In this document: positions 1 to 8,677 of the stretch, one piece after another
Numbering within the stretch: the first letter of the stretch is position 1
Layout of the letters: each line of letters starts with the position of its first letter
NCBI RefSeq assembly: GCF_007559025.1
Contig: NZ_CP041765.1
Location: 3,884,638-3,948,637 of the forward strand
Source of the DNA: Tomitella fengzijianii
Lineage (GTDB): Bacteria; Actinomycetota; Actinomycetes; Mycobacteriales; Mycobacteriaceae
DNA: 64,000 nt
Direction of reading: 5' to 3'
Program-made: the position numbers and the translations under genes
Notes under the pieces: model-generated
Told to the model about the DNA's origin: nothing
The model's input: the letters and a program-made list of their open reading frames with translations, nothing else
Database searches by the model: none

Positions 1-60
1 CGGTGGTCCATGGACGTGCGGGACCGCAAGACGACTACCCGCGAGGTCCTGAGTCCCTGC

Positions 61-93
61 GATCGGATCGGATCGGATCGGACGGCTCCGATC
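61..93. repeat. GATCG tandem repeat with small hairpin
   Basis: Four perfect copies of the pentamer GATCG occupy 61-80 and run into a 7-bp inverted repeat (76-82 and 87-93, loop CGGC). It lies about 140 bp before the LuxR-type gene. The rest of the first 232 bases holds no gene I can support. The role is unknown; it may be chance low complexity or part of a leader region. Confidence 0.4.
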
Positions 94-232
94 GGATCAC
101 CCGATGGCGCATCCGCAGACGACGGTCGCGATGCCGGACGGTCACGCCGCGGGGGACCGGCCACGAGGCTGACGTGATCGCGGCGCGACCGACGGGACCC
201 GACAGTCCCGTGCAGAAGGGAGTTGAGGAGCG

Positions 233-826
233 TTGGCACGCAACACGCCCTCAGACGATGAGCGGGCGGGCGATGAGTCCGTCTCCGGTTCCGGAAGCAC
301 CGCCGGGTCGCGTCGTCGAGTACCCCCTACGCGATCCGACCCGACGGGGCGGCCCGACCTGCCCAGCGGTGCTCGGCGGCCCCGCCCGCAGAGCAGCGGC
401 GGCATACGGCGCCCCACCGGGCCTCGCGGGCCCGAAGGCGTCCGCCCGCCCGCACCGCGCAGGCAGCCTGAACAGGAGCCTCGCACCCAAGGGCCGGAAG
501 GACGCCGCGCCGCATCATCCGGCCCGGCGCAACGCGAGAACACGGACAGCCCCGCCGCGCGCCGCATGCCGGCATCGGCGACCACCGGGAACGCGCTGCC
601 CAAGCCCAGTCTTTCGGCGCGCGAGGTGGAGGTGCTGCTGTCCTGGTTCCATTCGGAATCCAAGGCGACGGTATCGGAGAAGCTCGGCCTGGCACCCGGC
701 ACCGTCTCGACGTATCTGTCCCGCATCCGGGTCAAATACGAACTGGTGGGGCGCACGGCCAACTCCAAGGCGGCGCTGGTGGCGCGAGCCGTTCAGGACG
801 GGCTGATCACGCTCGACGAGCTCTGA
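233..826 (+). CDS. Orphan LuxR-type HTH transcriptional regulator
   Basis: The 197-aa protein carries a LuxR/GerE-type helix-turn-helix in its last 75 residues (LSAREVEVLLSWF, then LAPGTVSTYLSRIRVKY). The first 120 residues are Arg/Pro/Ser-rich, look disordered and show no receiver or ligand-binding domain that I recognise. The TTG start at 233 is chosen because a purine-rich ribosome binding site (AGGGAGTTGAGGAG) lies just upstream. No histidine kinase or other partner is adjacent; the gene converges on a secreted amidase. Function beyond DNA binding is unknown. The HTH assignment is firm, while the N-terminal boundary is less so. Confidence 0.7.
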   Translation: MARNTPSDDERAGDESVSGSGSTAGSRRRVPPTRSDPTGRPDLPSGARRPRPQSSGGIRRPTGPRGPEGVRPPAPRRQPEQEPRTQGPEGRRAASSGPAQRENTDSPAARRMPASATTGNALPKPSLSAREVEVLLSWFHSESKATVSEKLGLAPGTVSTYLSRIRVKYELVGRTANSKAALVARAVQDGLITLDEL

Positions 827-858
827 CGCCCGGGCCGCAGGCGCGCCCCGGGCGTCAG
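823..858. terminator. Bidirectional stem-loop between LuxR and amidase genes
   Basis: A perfect 12-bp stem (823-834 with 847-858) and 12-nt loop includes the LuxR stop codon and sits between two convergent genes. There is no U-tract, so termination is inferred from position and stem strength. Confidence 0.6.
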
Positions 859-886
859 CCGCCCATGCCGTTGCCGGTACCGACCG

Positions 887-1966
887 TCAAGCGGTTCCCA
901 TCTCGGCCAGCAGCGGATCCGCCAGGTCCGTCGTCGCGCCCAGGATCCCCTCGACCTTCGCGATGTTGCCGTCGTTGATCAACGCGAGCAGTGAGTCGAT
1001 GCCGTTGACCGCGATCAACTGCTCGAACAGGTCCATCACGTCATCGACGCGGTCCAGGACGCCGTCGACCATGCCACCGCCCTCACCCATGGCCCCGCCG
1101 CCGTCTCCGCCGACATTCCCGCCGCCGTCACCGCCCTCCGGTTCCGGCGCCGACTCCACCGCGTCCTCCGCGGCCTGGCCCGCGGCACCGCCGCCGGCCA
1201 GGTACGTCGCGATGCCCACGGCGATGGCCTTCGCATGCTTCGCCTGCCCGTCGGCGCTCTCGAGGACCTTCGCGTCACCGGGATTCGAACCGTTGCCCAT
1301 CTCCACGAACACCATCGGCACCTCGGTCAGCGCCGGGCCGGCGACGTCGCCGCGCTCGTCCAGGCCGTCCTGCCCCAAGTAGTTCGACGGCGTGAACCCG
1401 CTGTCCTTGTACACGTCGCGCATGATCTTCGACGCGTCGCGACCGCCACCGGCCTGCGCCTCCTCCGCCTTCGCGTCGGTGATCCCCTCGAGCTGCGGGA
1501 TGATCATGTGGAAGCCGTGGTTCGAGGAGTCCGTTCCCGCCGAGGTGGAGTCGGCGTGGATGCTCACCGCCACGTCCGCGCCGGAGCTGTTGGCCTTGTC
1601 CGCCCGGTCGGTGATGCAGCCGCCCCAGCCGGTGGCGCCGCGGCTCATGACCACGTCCGCCCCCAGCTGCTGCAGGGCGCCCTTGACGATCTCCGCCACG
1701 TTGTAAGTGATCGCGTACTCGGGAGTGCCGCCCAGCGCGGTCATGCCGGAGGTCTGGCAGTTCTTGGTGCCGCCGTACCCGTCGTCGACCTGCTTGGACA
1801 TGTCGTGGCCGGCAGCCGACTCCTGGTGGCCGGGGTCGAGGAAGACGGTCTTGCCGGCCAACGCGTCGTCGGAGACGTCGTCGGCGGCCGCGCTCGTGGC
1901 CGGCACCACGAATGCCGCCGCGGTGACGCCCGCCAGCAGCAGCGATGCGAATGCGGAACGTTTCAT
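887..1966 (-). CDS. Secreted N-acetylmuramoyl-L-alanine amidase (Amidase_3) with C-terminal extension
   Basis: Zinc-dependent peptidoglycan amidase of the Amidase_3 family, cleaving the bond between N-acetylmuramic acid and the stem peptide outside the membrane; similar to mycobacterial Rv3717 (Ami1). An N-terminal signal peptide (MKRSAF, hydrophobic stretch, ATSAAA) is followed by the catalytic domain with DPGHQ (zinc His47), the conserved Glu in TPEYAITYN, SIHAD (zinc His) and the catalytic Glu in FVEMGNGSN. The domain therefore looks active. After about residue 255 there is a Gly-rich linker and a roughly 60-residue helical tail that the shorter mycobacterial enzyme lacks. The ATG at 1966 is chosen because the signal peptide starts there; an in-frame codon at 2011 would add 15 charged residues. 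It converges on the LuxR-type gene. Confidence 0.85.
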   Translation of the reverse strand: MKRSAFASLLLAGVTAAAFVVPATSAAADDVSDDALAGKTVFLDPGHQESAAGHDMSKQVDDGYGGTKNCQTSGMTALGGTPEYAITYNVAEIVKGALQQLGADVVMSRGATGWGGCITDRADKANSSGADVAVSIHADSTSAGTDSSNHGFHMIIPQLEGITDAKAEEAQAGGGRDASKIMRDVYKDSGFTPSNYLGQDGLDERGDVAGPALTEVPMVFVEMGNGSNPGDAKVLESADGQAKHAKAIAVGIATYLAGGGAAGQAAEDAVESAPEPEGGDGGGNVGGDGGGAMGEGGGMVDGVLDRVDDVMDLFEQLIAVNGIDSLLALINDGNIAKVEGILGATTDLADPLLAEMGTA

Positions 1967-2342
1967 CGTCGGTTGACGCGCGCGGGGCGACGCGTCGTCC
2001 TCCTCCCTCATGGGAATCCAGGCCGGCCGCGCGGTGCGCGCCTACCGCGCGGACTGCGAGGCCGATCGAATCTCTCGGCGAACACTGGCATCAGCTATCC
2101 CGGAAGCCACAGGGGTGTCACTAACCTCAGTGGCTTCAGTAGTCACATCAACCTCAACTTGCACAAGTGAACCAGATGCGGCGTGTCAATGCGAGGGGCT
2201 GGGCGGAATCGGTGATAAAGAAGCCCGCTGCGGCCGTCCCGATCCGCCTCGGGGATCGGAACGGCCGCAGCGGGCGCGAGGACGGCGAGACCCTGCCGAC
2301 GGCATCGGCGGGGACGGTGCGCGGCGGCGCGGCGCGAATCGC
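1967..2342. other. Intergenic region upstream of the amidase gene
   Basis: This 376-bp gap separates the cyclophilin gene from the amidase gene, both on the minus strand. It holds the cyclophilin terminator hairpin at 2223-2275 and a less GC-rich stretch at 2080-2170 that is the likely amidase promoter region. That stretch contains an 8-bp inverted repeat (GAAGCCAC at 2103-2110, GTGGCTTC at 2130-2137). No ORF in the gap looks coding. Confidence 0.5.
2223..2275 (-). terminator. Intrinsic terminator of the cyclophilin gene
   Basis: A perfect 15-bp outer stem (2223-2237 with 2261-2275) encloses a second 7-bp stem. On the minus strand it is followed by a T-rich run (TTCTTTATC), as expected for a rho-independent terminator. 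Confidence 0.85.
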
Positions 2343-3116
2343 TCAGCCGACGACGGCGTCGACGATCTGGACCTGCATGTTCGGCGCCGTCATGCCCCCC
2401 GGCCCCGGCTTGGTCCCGGCCGCTGCCACCTCGTCCAGCACCGCGAGCCCGGCCTCGTCGATGGTGCCGAACACCGTGTACTCGGGCGGCAGCGGCGAGT
2501 CCTTGTACACCAGGAAGAACTGGCTGCCGCCGGAGTGCGCACGGCCGGTGTTCGCCATGGCGACGGTGCCGCGCGGGTAGACGTCCGTTCCCGACCCCAT
2601 TCCCTCGGCCGGCGCGAGGTCCTGCGGGAACTCGTCGGGGACGGTGTAGCCGGGCCCGCCGCTGCCGGTGCCGGTGGGATCACCGCACTGCAACACGTAG
2701 ATCCCCTGGGTGGTCAGCCGGTGGCACGGGGTGTCGTCGAAGTAGTTCTGCTGGGCCAGCGACACCATGCTCTCGACGGTGCACGGCGCCTGCGCGCGGT
2801 CGAGGGTGAGCCCGATGGCGCCCACCGACGTGTCCAGCGTCAACGGCACCGTGCCGGTGCTGGGCGGATTCGGATTCTCCGGCGGGTGCACGTTGCGCGC
2901 GGCCGCCTGCGGCGACGCGGTGAAGTCGCACATGCCCGACGCAGCGGTGGTGGGCGACGCGCCGGTGGTGGCCGTCGCCCCGGCGGCGCCGGTGGCGGAC
3001 GTGGCGGCGGCCGCGTCGGATGAACCGTCGCTGCTGCCGCAGCCGGCCAGCACCAGGCCGGCGGCGGAGACGGCGACGGCGATGCGGGAGATCGATGTCC
3101 ATCGTCCTGAAGTCAC
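2343..3116 (-). CDS. Cyclophilin-type peptidyl-prolyl isomerase lipoprotein
   Basis: Peptidyl-prolyl cis-trans isomerase that probably helps fold exported proteins at the outer face of the membrane. The N-terminus is a lipoprotein signal (SAAGLVLAGC, lipobox Cys near residue 25), then a Ser/Ala/Thr-rich linker, then a cyclophilin domain with the family landmarks YFDDTPCHRL, GDPTGTGSGGPGY, GTVAMANTG and GSQFFLVY. The length (257 aa) is normal for an exported cyclophilin. The GTG at 3116 is chosen because it gives a short n-region before the hydrophobic core and starts 31 bp after the upstream GT87 gene ends; no strong ribosome site is visible. It is likely the last gene of the ponA-GT87-cyclophilin operon. 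Confidence 0.82.
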   Translation of the reverse strand: MTSGRWTSISRIAVAVSAAGLVLAGCGSSDGSSDAAAATSATGAAGATATTGASPTTAASGMCDFTASPQAAARNVHPPENPNPPSTGTVPLTLDTSVGAIGLTLDRAQAPCTVESMVSLAQQNYFDDTPCHRLTTQGIYVLQCGDPTGTGSGGPGYTVPDEFPQDLAPAEGMGSGTDVYPRGTVAMANTGRAHSGGSQFFLVYKDSPLPPEYTVFGTIDEAGLAVLDEVAAAGTKPGPGGMTAPNMQVQIVDAVVG

Positions 3117-3147
3117 CAGCGCAGGATATGCCACCGCACCGGCGTCG

Positions 3148-4839
3148 TCACCGTCGCGCGAGCACCGCCCGCACCCCGCCCGGTCTCCGGCGCGGTCGCC
3201 GCGTCCCGCCCGGCCGGGAGACGGCATTCCGGCCGAGGACCCTTCCCGGCACGTCCGGCGCCCCGTCGAGCACGCCGCCCGCCGGGTCGTCCACGGCCTG
3301 ACCATCGCCCGGCGGCGGCTCCGTCCGCACCAGGTCCTCGCCCGGCCGGTAGATCTGCCTGATCACCAGCGCGCACAGCGCCACGACGGCGATGTCACGC
3401 ACCAGGACGGTGGCCGTGAACCACTGTTCCGGCAGGCCCATGTTCGATACGCCCAGGTAGAACATCATCCGCGGCACCCACACCAGGGCGTCGACGGTCA
3501 TCCAGGCCAGCAGGATCCGGCGGTGCGGCAGGGCCAGCACCGCGAGCGGAACCAGCCACAACGAGTATTGCGGACTCCACACCTTGTTGGTCAGCAGGAA
3601 CGCGGCCACCACGAGGAAGCACAGCTGCGCGACGCGCGGGCGGCGGCGCGCGGTGAGGCCGATCGCCAGGATCCCCACGCAGGCGGCGGCGAACAGCGCC
3701 ATCGTCACCAGATTGAGGGTCGACGGCGATTCGCCCTGCGCGAGCGGACCGTCGAACCCCGTCCACCCGGTGAACGACGCGATGACGTTGTAGATCGAAT
3801 CCGGATCCATGGGTCGCGACCGGTTGAGCCGGAAGAACTCCGACCAGCCGTCGGGGTAGAGCACGGCGATCGGCAGGTTGACGGCCGCCCACGCGGCGAC
3901 GGCCCCGGCGGTCGCCTTCCACCACGCGCGCATCCGCCCGGACCGGATGCACAGCACCAGCAGAGGCCCCAGCAGCAGCGCCGGATACAGCTTGGCCGCC
4001 GCCCCGAGGCCCAGCAGCACGCCGGCGAGCACCGGTCTGCGACGCGCCCACGCCAGCAACCCGCCCATTGCGAACGCGGTGGCGAGCGCGTCGAAGTTGG
4101 TGAAGGCGTGCACCAGAACCAGCGGGCTCACGGCGATCAGCACCGCGTCCCACGGTCGCCGGCGGCCCGACAGCGAAGAACTGGCCCACACGGTGATCAG
4201 CCAGGCCAGGGCCAGCCCCGCCGCCACCACGTTGAAGTAGATGACCACCTCGAGCGCGCCCGGCAGCACACCGGCGTCGGCGCCCGCATGCCAGACCTTC
4301 GCGATACGCATCGCCGCGTACTGGTAGAGCCCGGAGAGCACCGGGTACTCCATGTGCCGGATCACCGGCTGCCCGTCGGGGCCCACGGAGCCGTCGGTCC
4401 ACGACGACTTGTAGGGGAACTCGCCCTGCGCGAGCTTCTCGATGCCGTACAGCGGAATCGTGTCGGAGTAGCACATGGCCACGTACTGGCGGCTGCCCCG
4501 CCAATCGAGGGTCTGGGCACCGTCGGGGCCGCCCGGGTACTGCTGGATGCACGGGGCTTTTCCCAGCCACGACAGCGCCAGTACCGCCAAAGACAGCGCC
4601 AGGAGCACGCGGAGCGGCGTGAAGAACCGCTGCCGCCCGATATCCGCGTGCAGGCCCACCGGCCCGCCGATCAGCGTGGACGCCCCGGCCGCCAGCGTGT
4701 CCGTGCGCGAGGGCAGGTCACGGTCCTGCACACCCGCAGGCGGAGGCCCGGGCGATGCGACGTCCCCCGGCGGAAAATCGGCGTCCCCCGGCGGAAACGC
4801 AGTATCCCCCGGGGGATCATGCGGGCCGGTGACGCTCAC
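3148..4839 (-). CDS. GT87-family polytopic membrane glycosyltransferase (Rv0051-like)
   Basis: Integral membrane GT-C fold glycosyltransferase (DUF2029/GT87 type), expected to use a polyprenyl-phosphate sugar such as polyprenyl-phosphomannose on the outer face; the acceptor is unknown. About ten hydrophobic segments are visible. The short N-terminal cytosolic part contains three copies of a PPGD(T/A/V) heptad encoded by a 21-bp DNA repeat (about 4759-4821). The start codon overlaps the ponA stop (GTGA), so the pair is translationally coupled, the same order as Rv0050-Rv0051 in M. tuberculosis. Length (563 aa) fits the mycobacterial homologue. Co-expression with a class A PBP suggests an envelope-polymer role (inference). 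Confidence 0.8.
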   Translation of the reverse strand: MSVTGPHDPPGDTAFPPGDADFPPGDVASPGPPPAGVQDRDLPSRTDTLAAGASTLIGGPVGLHADIGRQRFFTPLRVLLALSLAVLALSWLGKAPCIQQYPGGPDGAQTLDWRGSRQYVAMCYSDTIPLYGIEKLAQGEFPYKSSWTDGSVGPDGQPVIRHMEYPVLSGLYQYAAMRIAKVWHAGADAGVLPGALEVVIYFNVVAAGLALAWLITVWASSSLSGRRRPWDAVLIAVSPLVLVHAFTNFDALATAFAMGGLLAWARRRPVLAGVLLGLGAAAKLYPALLLGPLLVLCIRSGRMRAWWKATAGAVAAWAAVNLPIAVLYPDGWSEFFRLNRSRPMDPDSIYNVIASFTGWTGFDGPLAQGESPSTLNLVTMALFAAACVGILAIGLTARRRPRVAQLCFLVVAAFLLTNKVWSPQYSLWLVPLAVLALPHRRILLAWMTVDALVWVPRMMFYLGVSNMGLPEQWFTATVLVRDIAVVALCALVIRQIYRPGEDLVRTEPPPGDGQAVDDPAGGVLDGAPDVPGRVLGRNAVSRPGGTRRPRRRPGGVRAVLARR

Positions 4840-7253
4840 GCACCACCGACGCCCGCAGGCAGCGCTCCGTAATCGGTGTCAGCGTCGGCACCGCCGCCTT
4901 CACCGCCAGGGCCGCCGGCGTTTCCGCCTGTGCCGCCGTCGCCGGTCGGGCCGGAATCGCCCCCGCCGCTCGGCTGCCCTCCATCGCCGTTGCCGTTTCC
5001 GTTGCCATCGCCGCCTCCGCCGCCGGCGGGCGGCGATTGACCCGCTCCGCCTCCGGCACCGCCGCCCGGCCCCTGCTCGTTGCCGCCCCTGTTCGGCGGG
5101 ACGATCACCGGAACCGGCACGCCCATGATCTCCGTCTGCGTGATCTGCGGGAGCTGCAACTGCGGCTGCCGATCGTCACCGGGCGCCGTCGTCGGCGCCG
5201 GGCCGGTCGTCGTCGGCGCCGCGCCTGTCGTCGCGGTGGGCGACTCCCGCGTCCACTGCGGCACGCCCGCCACGCCGCCGATGGCGGGGGGATCGGGGAA
5301 GCTCTCGTAGTCGGTGCCCTTGAGCGCGCCGTCCATCGCCGACTTCCAGATGTCCGAGGGCAGCCCCGAACCGTAGATCGTGTTGCCCGCATAGTTGGTC
5401 AACGGCTTGCCGCTCGTGATGTCGCCGACCCACACCGCGGTGCTCAGCGACGGCGTGAAGCCGATCATCCAGGCGTCCTTGTTGGCGCCGGAATCGCCCA
5501 ACTGGGTGGTGCCCGTCTTGGCGGCCGAGTCGCGCCCGCCGGCGAGGCTGTGCCCCCGCGAGTACGCGGCGATGGGCTCCATCGCGGCGGTCACGTTGTC
5601 CGCGACGGCCTCGGACATGGCGCGTTCTCCGTCACCCGGTTCGTGGTCCAGCAGCACGTTCCCGTCGGAGGTGACGACCTTGGAGACGAAGAACGGATCG
5701 TGGTGGACGCCGGACGCCGCGAACGTGCCGAACGCCGAGGCCATGTCGAGCGGCCGCGACAGGTACTCGCCCAGGATGATGCCGTTCGACACATTGCCGT
5801 CGTCATTCTGCAGGCTCGTGCCCTCCACGCCCGGGATCTGCTTGGGGATGCCGGCCTTGTGGGCCATGTCCGCCACCGACTTCGAGCCGTGGTCCAGCGA
5901 CAGCTCCATCCGGTAGAAGCTCGTGTTCAGCGACATCTTGAGCGCCTGCGCGATGGTGCACGACCCGCAGGATTCGCCGCCGACGTTGCCGATATCGATG
6001 CCGTTCACGGTCAGCGGGGAGCTGTCGAACGTGGTCGCCAGCGAACGCCCCTCGTCCAGTAGAGCGGCCAGGCCGAACACCTTGAACGTCGAGCCCGTCT
6101 GCAACGGCGCGTTCGCGAAGTCGTAGCCGGTGCCGCTGGGCCCGCCGTAGTAGCCGCGTACCGCGCCCGTGCGCGGATCCACCGAGACCGCCGCCGTCCG
6201 CAGGGTGTCCGGCTCGCCCTCCAGCTTGCTCTTGGCGGCGTCGACGACGGAGTTCTGCACCTTGGGGTCGATCGTCGTGGTGATCTTGAGGCCGCCGGTG
6301 TTGATCTCCTGCTCGCTGATCCCGGCGTTCTTGAGCTCCTGGATCACCTGCGTCTTGATCAGGCCGTTGGGGCCGGCGAGCCGGTCCTCCTGGCCTTGGC
6401 TCTCGCCTGGTTCCAGCACCGTGGGGAACGTCATGGACGCACGCTTGGCGGGGTCGAGCGCGCCGGTCTCCACCATGCCGTCGAGCACGTAGTTCCAGCG
6501 CCCCTCCGCCATGTCCGGGTTGACCGACGGATCCAGCACGGAGGGACTGCGGATGACCTCGGCCAGCACCGCGCCCTGCGCGACGTCGAGCTGCTCCACC
6601 GGCACCCCGAAGTACGCCTCCGAGGCCGCCTCGACGCCGTACGCGCCGCGACCGAAGTAGATCGTGTTCAGGTAGGCCTCGAGAATCTGGTCCTTGGACC
6701 AGTTGCGGGTCATCTTGGCGGAGACGACCAGCTCCTTCATCTTGCGCCACAGCGAGCGGTCGGATCCCACCAGCGCGTTCTTGACGTACTGCTGGGTGAT
6801 GGTGGAACCGCCGCCCGCGTTGTCCCGACCCAGCACGTTGTCGCGTGCGGCGCGCAGGTATCCGGACACGGAGAACCCGGGGTTGGAGTAGAAGTTGCGG
6901 TCCTCCGCGGCGATCACCGCGTTGCGCACGTGCGGGGGGATCTGGTCGAGGTCGACGTCCTTGCGGTTGGCGCCCATCTCCGCCAGCACGGTGGTCCCGT
7001 CGTTGGCGACGATGGTGGCCGTCTGCGGGGCGCTGATCGAACCCGGCTGCGGGATGTCCGCCTGCCAGTAGTAGACCCCGCCCGCGGCGGCGCCGCCCAC
7101 GATGAGCACCAGCAGGACGATGAGCCCGTACTTGACCGTCTTGCCGAAGATGCGCAATGCCTTGCGGCCGCCGGTGGGACCGGCACCGTGCGGATCGCCG
7201 CCATCGGGCTCGTCGTCGTGGGGCTCGGATGACCCCGGTGGCATGTAGACCAA
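4836..7253 (-). CDS. ponA: Bifunctional class A penicillin-binding protein
   Basis: Peptidoglycan glycosyltransferase and D,D-transpeptidase, homologous to mycobacterial PonA1. One TM helix spans residues 42-62. The GT51 domain has the catalytic Glu in AAEDRNFYSNPG (Glu117) and GGSTITQQYVKN. The transpeptidase has STFK (Ser388), SLN (441-443) and KTG (579-581), so both activities look intact. A Cys pair (C429/C432) flanks the SLN motif. The last 140 residues are a Pro/Thr-rich then Gly/Asn/Asp-rich low-complexity tail with no PASTA domain. The TTG at 7253 has GGAG five bases upstream; ATG 7244 is an alternative with poorer spacing. It is first in an operon with GT87 and the cyclophilin gene. 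Confidence 0.93.
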   Translation of the reverse strand: MVYMPPGSSEPHDDEPDGGDPHGAGPTGGRKALRIFGKTVKYGLIVLLVLIVGGAAAGGVYYWQADIPQPGSISAPQTATIVANDGTTVLAEMGANRKDVDLDQIPPHVRNAVIAAEDRNFYSNPGFSVSGYLRAARDNVLGRDNAGGGSTITQQYVKNALVGSDRSLWRKMKELVVSAKMTRNWSKDQILEAYLNTIYFGRGAYGVEAASEAYFGVPVEQLDVAQGAVLAEVIRSPSVLDPSVNPDMAEGRWNYVLDGMVETGALDPAKRASMTFPTVLEPGESQGQEDRLAGPNGLIKTQVIQELKNAGISEQEINTGGLKITTTIDPKVQNSVVDAAKSKLEGEPDTLRTAAVSVDPRTGAVRGYYGGPSGTGYDFANAPLQTGSTFKVFGLAALLDEGRSLATTFDSSPLTVNGIDIGNVGGESCGSCTIAQALKMSLNTSFYRMELSLDHGSKSVADMAHKAGIPKQIPGVEGTSLQNDDGNVSNGIILGEYLSRPLDMASAFGTFAASGVHHDPFFVSKVVTSDGNVLLDHEPGDGERAMSEAVADNVTAAMEPIAAYSRGHSLAGGRDSAAKTGTTQLGDSGANKDAWMIGFTPSLSTAVWVGDITSGKPLTNYAGNTIYGSGLPSDIWKSAMDGALKGTDYESFPDPPAIGGVAGVPQWTRESPTATTGAAPTTTGPAPTTAPGDDRQPQLQLPQITQTEIMGVPVPVIVPPNRGGNEQGPGGGAGGGAGQSPPAGGGGGDGNGNGNGDGGQPSGGGDSGPTGDGGTGGNAGGPGGEGGGADADTDYGALPAGVGGA

Positions 7254-7486
7254 TGCGTCTCCAGATCGTTGCGGGCCCGCGGCGGGAGCTCGGCTGGGTT
7301 GTCACTTGCGGCCGCGGGTTGTTGGCCGGCGCACGCGTACTCCCGGGCGGCGGCGGTCTTCGCGCCGCAGGCATGCGGCAACCGCTATCCGGGACGTCGC
7401 GGCGGCGTGCGGTGCTGTTACGACTCCGCCGCGTTACGGCACCGTCGCACGCCGATACGCGGGGTCCGCGCGCACGATAGTACGGC

Positions 7487-7891
7487 TCACGAACCCGCGC
7501 TGCGCCGCCGCCGTGTGCCGCGAGGTTCCGGCACGCGGCCCAATACGTAGGACCGCACCAGGTGATTCCATCTGCAGGTTCGGCACACCTCGACCTCGTG
7601 CACAGTGAACTCCTCGTGCTTCGAGGCCAGCCGCTCCAGCTCTTCGATTGTACGGGCGGATCCGGACACCTGGCCCAGCCGCTCGCCGAAGACCCAGGAT
7701 ACGAGCGCCAGGGGCTCCTTGCGGCAGATGGGGCAGATCACGTCGCCGGACCGGCCGTGGAACTGCGCGGCCCTCAGCAGGTACGGATCCGCGTCGCAGA
7801 CCTCGTCCAGCCCGGTACGGCCGCCGGACACCGCTGCGAGTACGGATCTTCTCCGCAGCGCGTAGTCCACGACCTGCCGTTGCGTGTGCAC
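7487..7891 (-). CDS. DUF5318 protein (Rv0049-like) with two Cys pairs
   Basis: Small 134-aa protein matching the DUF5318 family found beside ponA in mycobacteria; no function is established. Two CxxC-type pairs (CPICRKEPL and CRTCRWNHLVRSY) look like a treble-clef or zinc-ribbon metal site, and the C-terminus is Arg-rich, which suggests nucleic-acid or ribosome contact (inference). The GTG at 7891 is chosen because a TACCCT -10 element ends six bases before it, so the mRNA is probably leaderless. The gene is divergent from padR and upstream of ponA on the same strand. Confidence 0.75.
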   Translation of the reverse strand: MHTQRQVVDYALRRRSVLAAVSGGRTGLDEVCDADPYLLRAAQFHGRSGDVICPICRKEPLALVSWVFGERLGQVSGSARTIEELERLASKHEEFTVHEVEVCRTCRWNHLVRSYVLGRVPEPRGTRRRRSAGS

Positions 7892-7897
7892 CCGTTC

Positions 7898-7903
7898 AGG
7901 GTA
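7898..7903 (-). promoter_or_regulatory. Leaderless -10 element of the DUF5318 gene
   Basis: TACCCT on the minus strand, six bases before the GTG start and with no Shine-Dalgarno sequence between them. Confidence 0.5.
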
Positions 7904-7977
7904 CGTGCACGCCCGTGCGCGCGAGAGGTGGCGAGTATCACATCGTGTCCACATGTCGACCGAGTGTGAATGTCGTC

Positions 7978-8005
7978 TATAGTTTCTACATATATCGGCG
8001 CGATA
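7978..8005. promoter_or_regulatory. padR promoter -10 and candidate PadR operator
   Basis: TATAGT at 7978-7983 sits in the most AT-rich patch of the divergent DUF5318/padR gap, with GTCGAC 17 bp upstream as a weak -35. Just downstream is a perfect palindrome, TATCG-GCG-CGATA (7993-8005), a plausible autoregulatory PadR site. This is inference from position and symmetry. Confidence 0.45.
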
Positions 8006-8080
8006 CAAACAACGCACCGACCGATCCGGCACATCGAGTGCGGCCTGATCGGAACCGACTCGCCCGAAAGGCGGTGAAGC

Positions 8081-8677
8081 GTGCTCGAGCTGGCGATCCT
8101 CGGCCTCCTGCACGAATCACCCATGCACGGCTACGAGCTGCGCAAGCGACTGACCGGCCTGCTCGGCCCCTTCCGGGCGTTCTCATACGGCTCGCTGTAT
8201 CCCACCCTCAAGCGCATGCAGGCCCACGGCCTGATCGCCGAGGAGGACGGAGCGGACGGCATGGTGCGGCGGCGGGCACGCAAGGTCTACCGTCTGACCC
8301 CCGCCGGCAAGGAACGCTTCGGGGAGCTGGTCGCGGACACCGGCCCGCAGAACTACACCGACGACGGCTTCGGAGTGCACCTCGCCTTCTTCAGCCGCAC
8401 GCCCGCCGAGGCCCGCATGCGCATCCTCGAGGGCCGGCGCCGGCAGGTGGAGGAACGCCGCGAGGGCCTGCGCGACGCGGTGGGACGCGCCTCCGGCCAC
8501 ATCAACCGCTACACCCGTCAACTCCACGAACTGAGCCTCGAGTCCAGCGAACGCGAGGTCCGCTGGCTCAACGAGGTCATCGCCGCCGAGTCCGGAGCGA
8601 GCCGGACCGACCCAATCGAACCGCCGACGATCAACGCGGCGGCCGCAAAGAAAGAAGGAGAACCCGACCATGGGTGA
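8081..8677 (+). CDS. PadR-family transcriptional regulator (Rv0047c-like)
   Basis: Winged-helix regulator of the PadR family, 198 aa. The N-terminal HTH shows the family signature [20 protein letters not shown] and the wing region [12 protein letters not shown]; the C-terminal half is a helical dimerisation domain. The GTG start has AAAGGCGG upstream. The last 8 bp overlap the start of ino1, so the two are translationally coupled, the same pairing as Rv0047c-ino1 in M. tuberculosis. This suggests the regulator controls inositol synthesis together with itself (inference). A palindrome 76 bp upstream may be its operator. Confidence 0.88.
   Translation: MLELAILGLLHESPMHGYELRKRLTGLLGPFRAFSYGSLYPTLKRMQAHGLIAEEDGADGMVRRRARKVYRLTPAGKERFGELVADTGPQNYTDDGFGVHLAFFSRTPAEARMRILEGRRRQVEERREGLRDAVGRASGHINRYTRQLHELSLESSEREVRWLNEVIAAESGASRTDPIEPPTINAAAAKKEGEPDHG

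Noticed and set aside
2080..2200. Possible ydaO-type c-di-AMP riboswitch before the amidase gene
   Set aside because: Actinobacterial cell-wall hydrolase genes often have one, but the conserved ydaO core sequences are not present; only a simple inverted repeat is seen.
4759..4821. The 21-bp repeats in the GT87 gene as a regulatory array
   Set aside because: They are in frame and encode a PPGD heptad repeat in the cytosolic N-terminus, so a protein repeat is the simpler reading.
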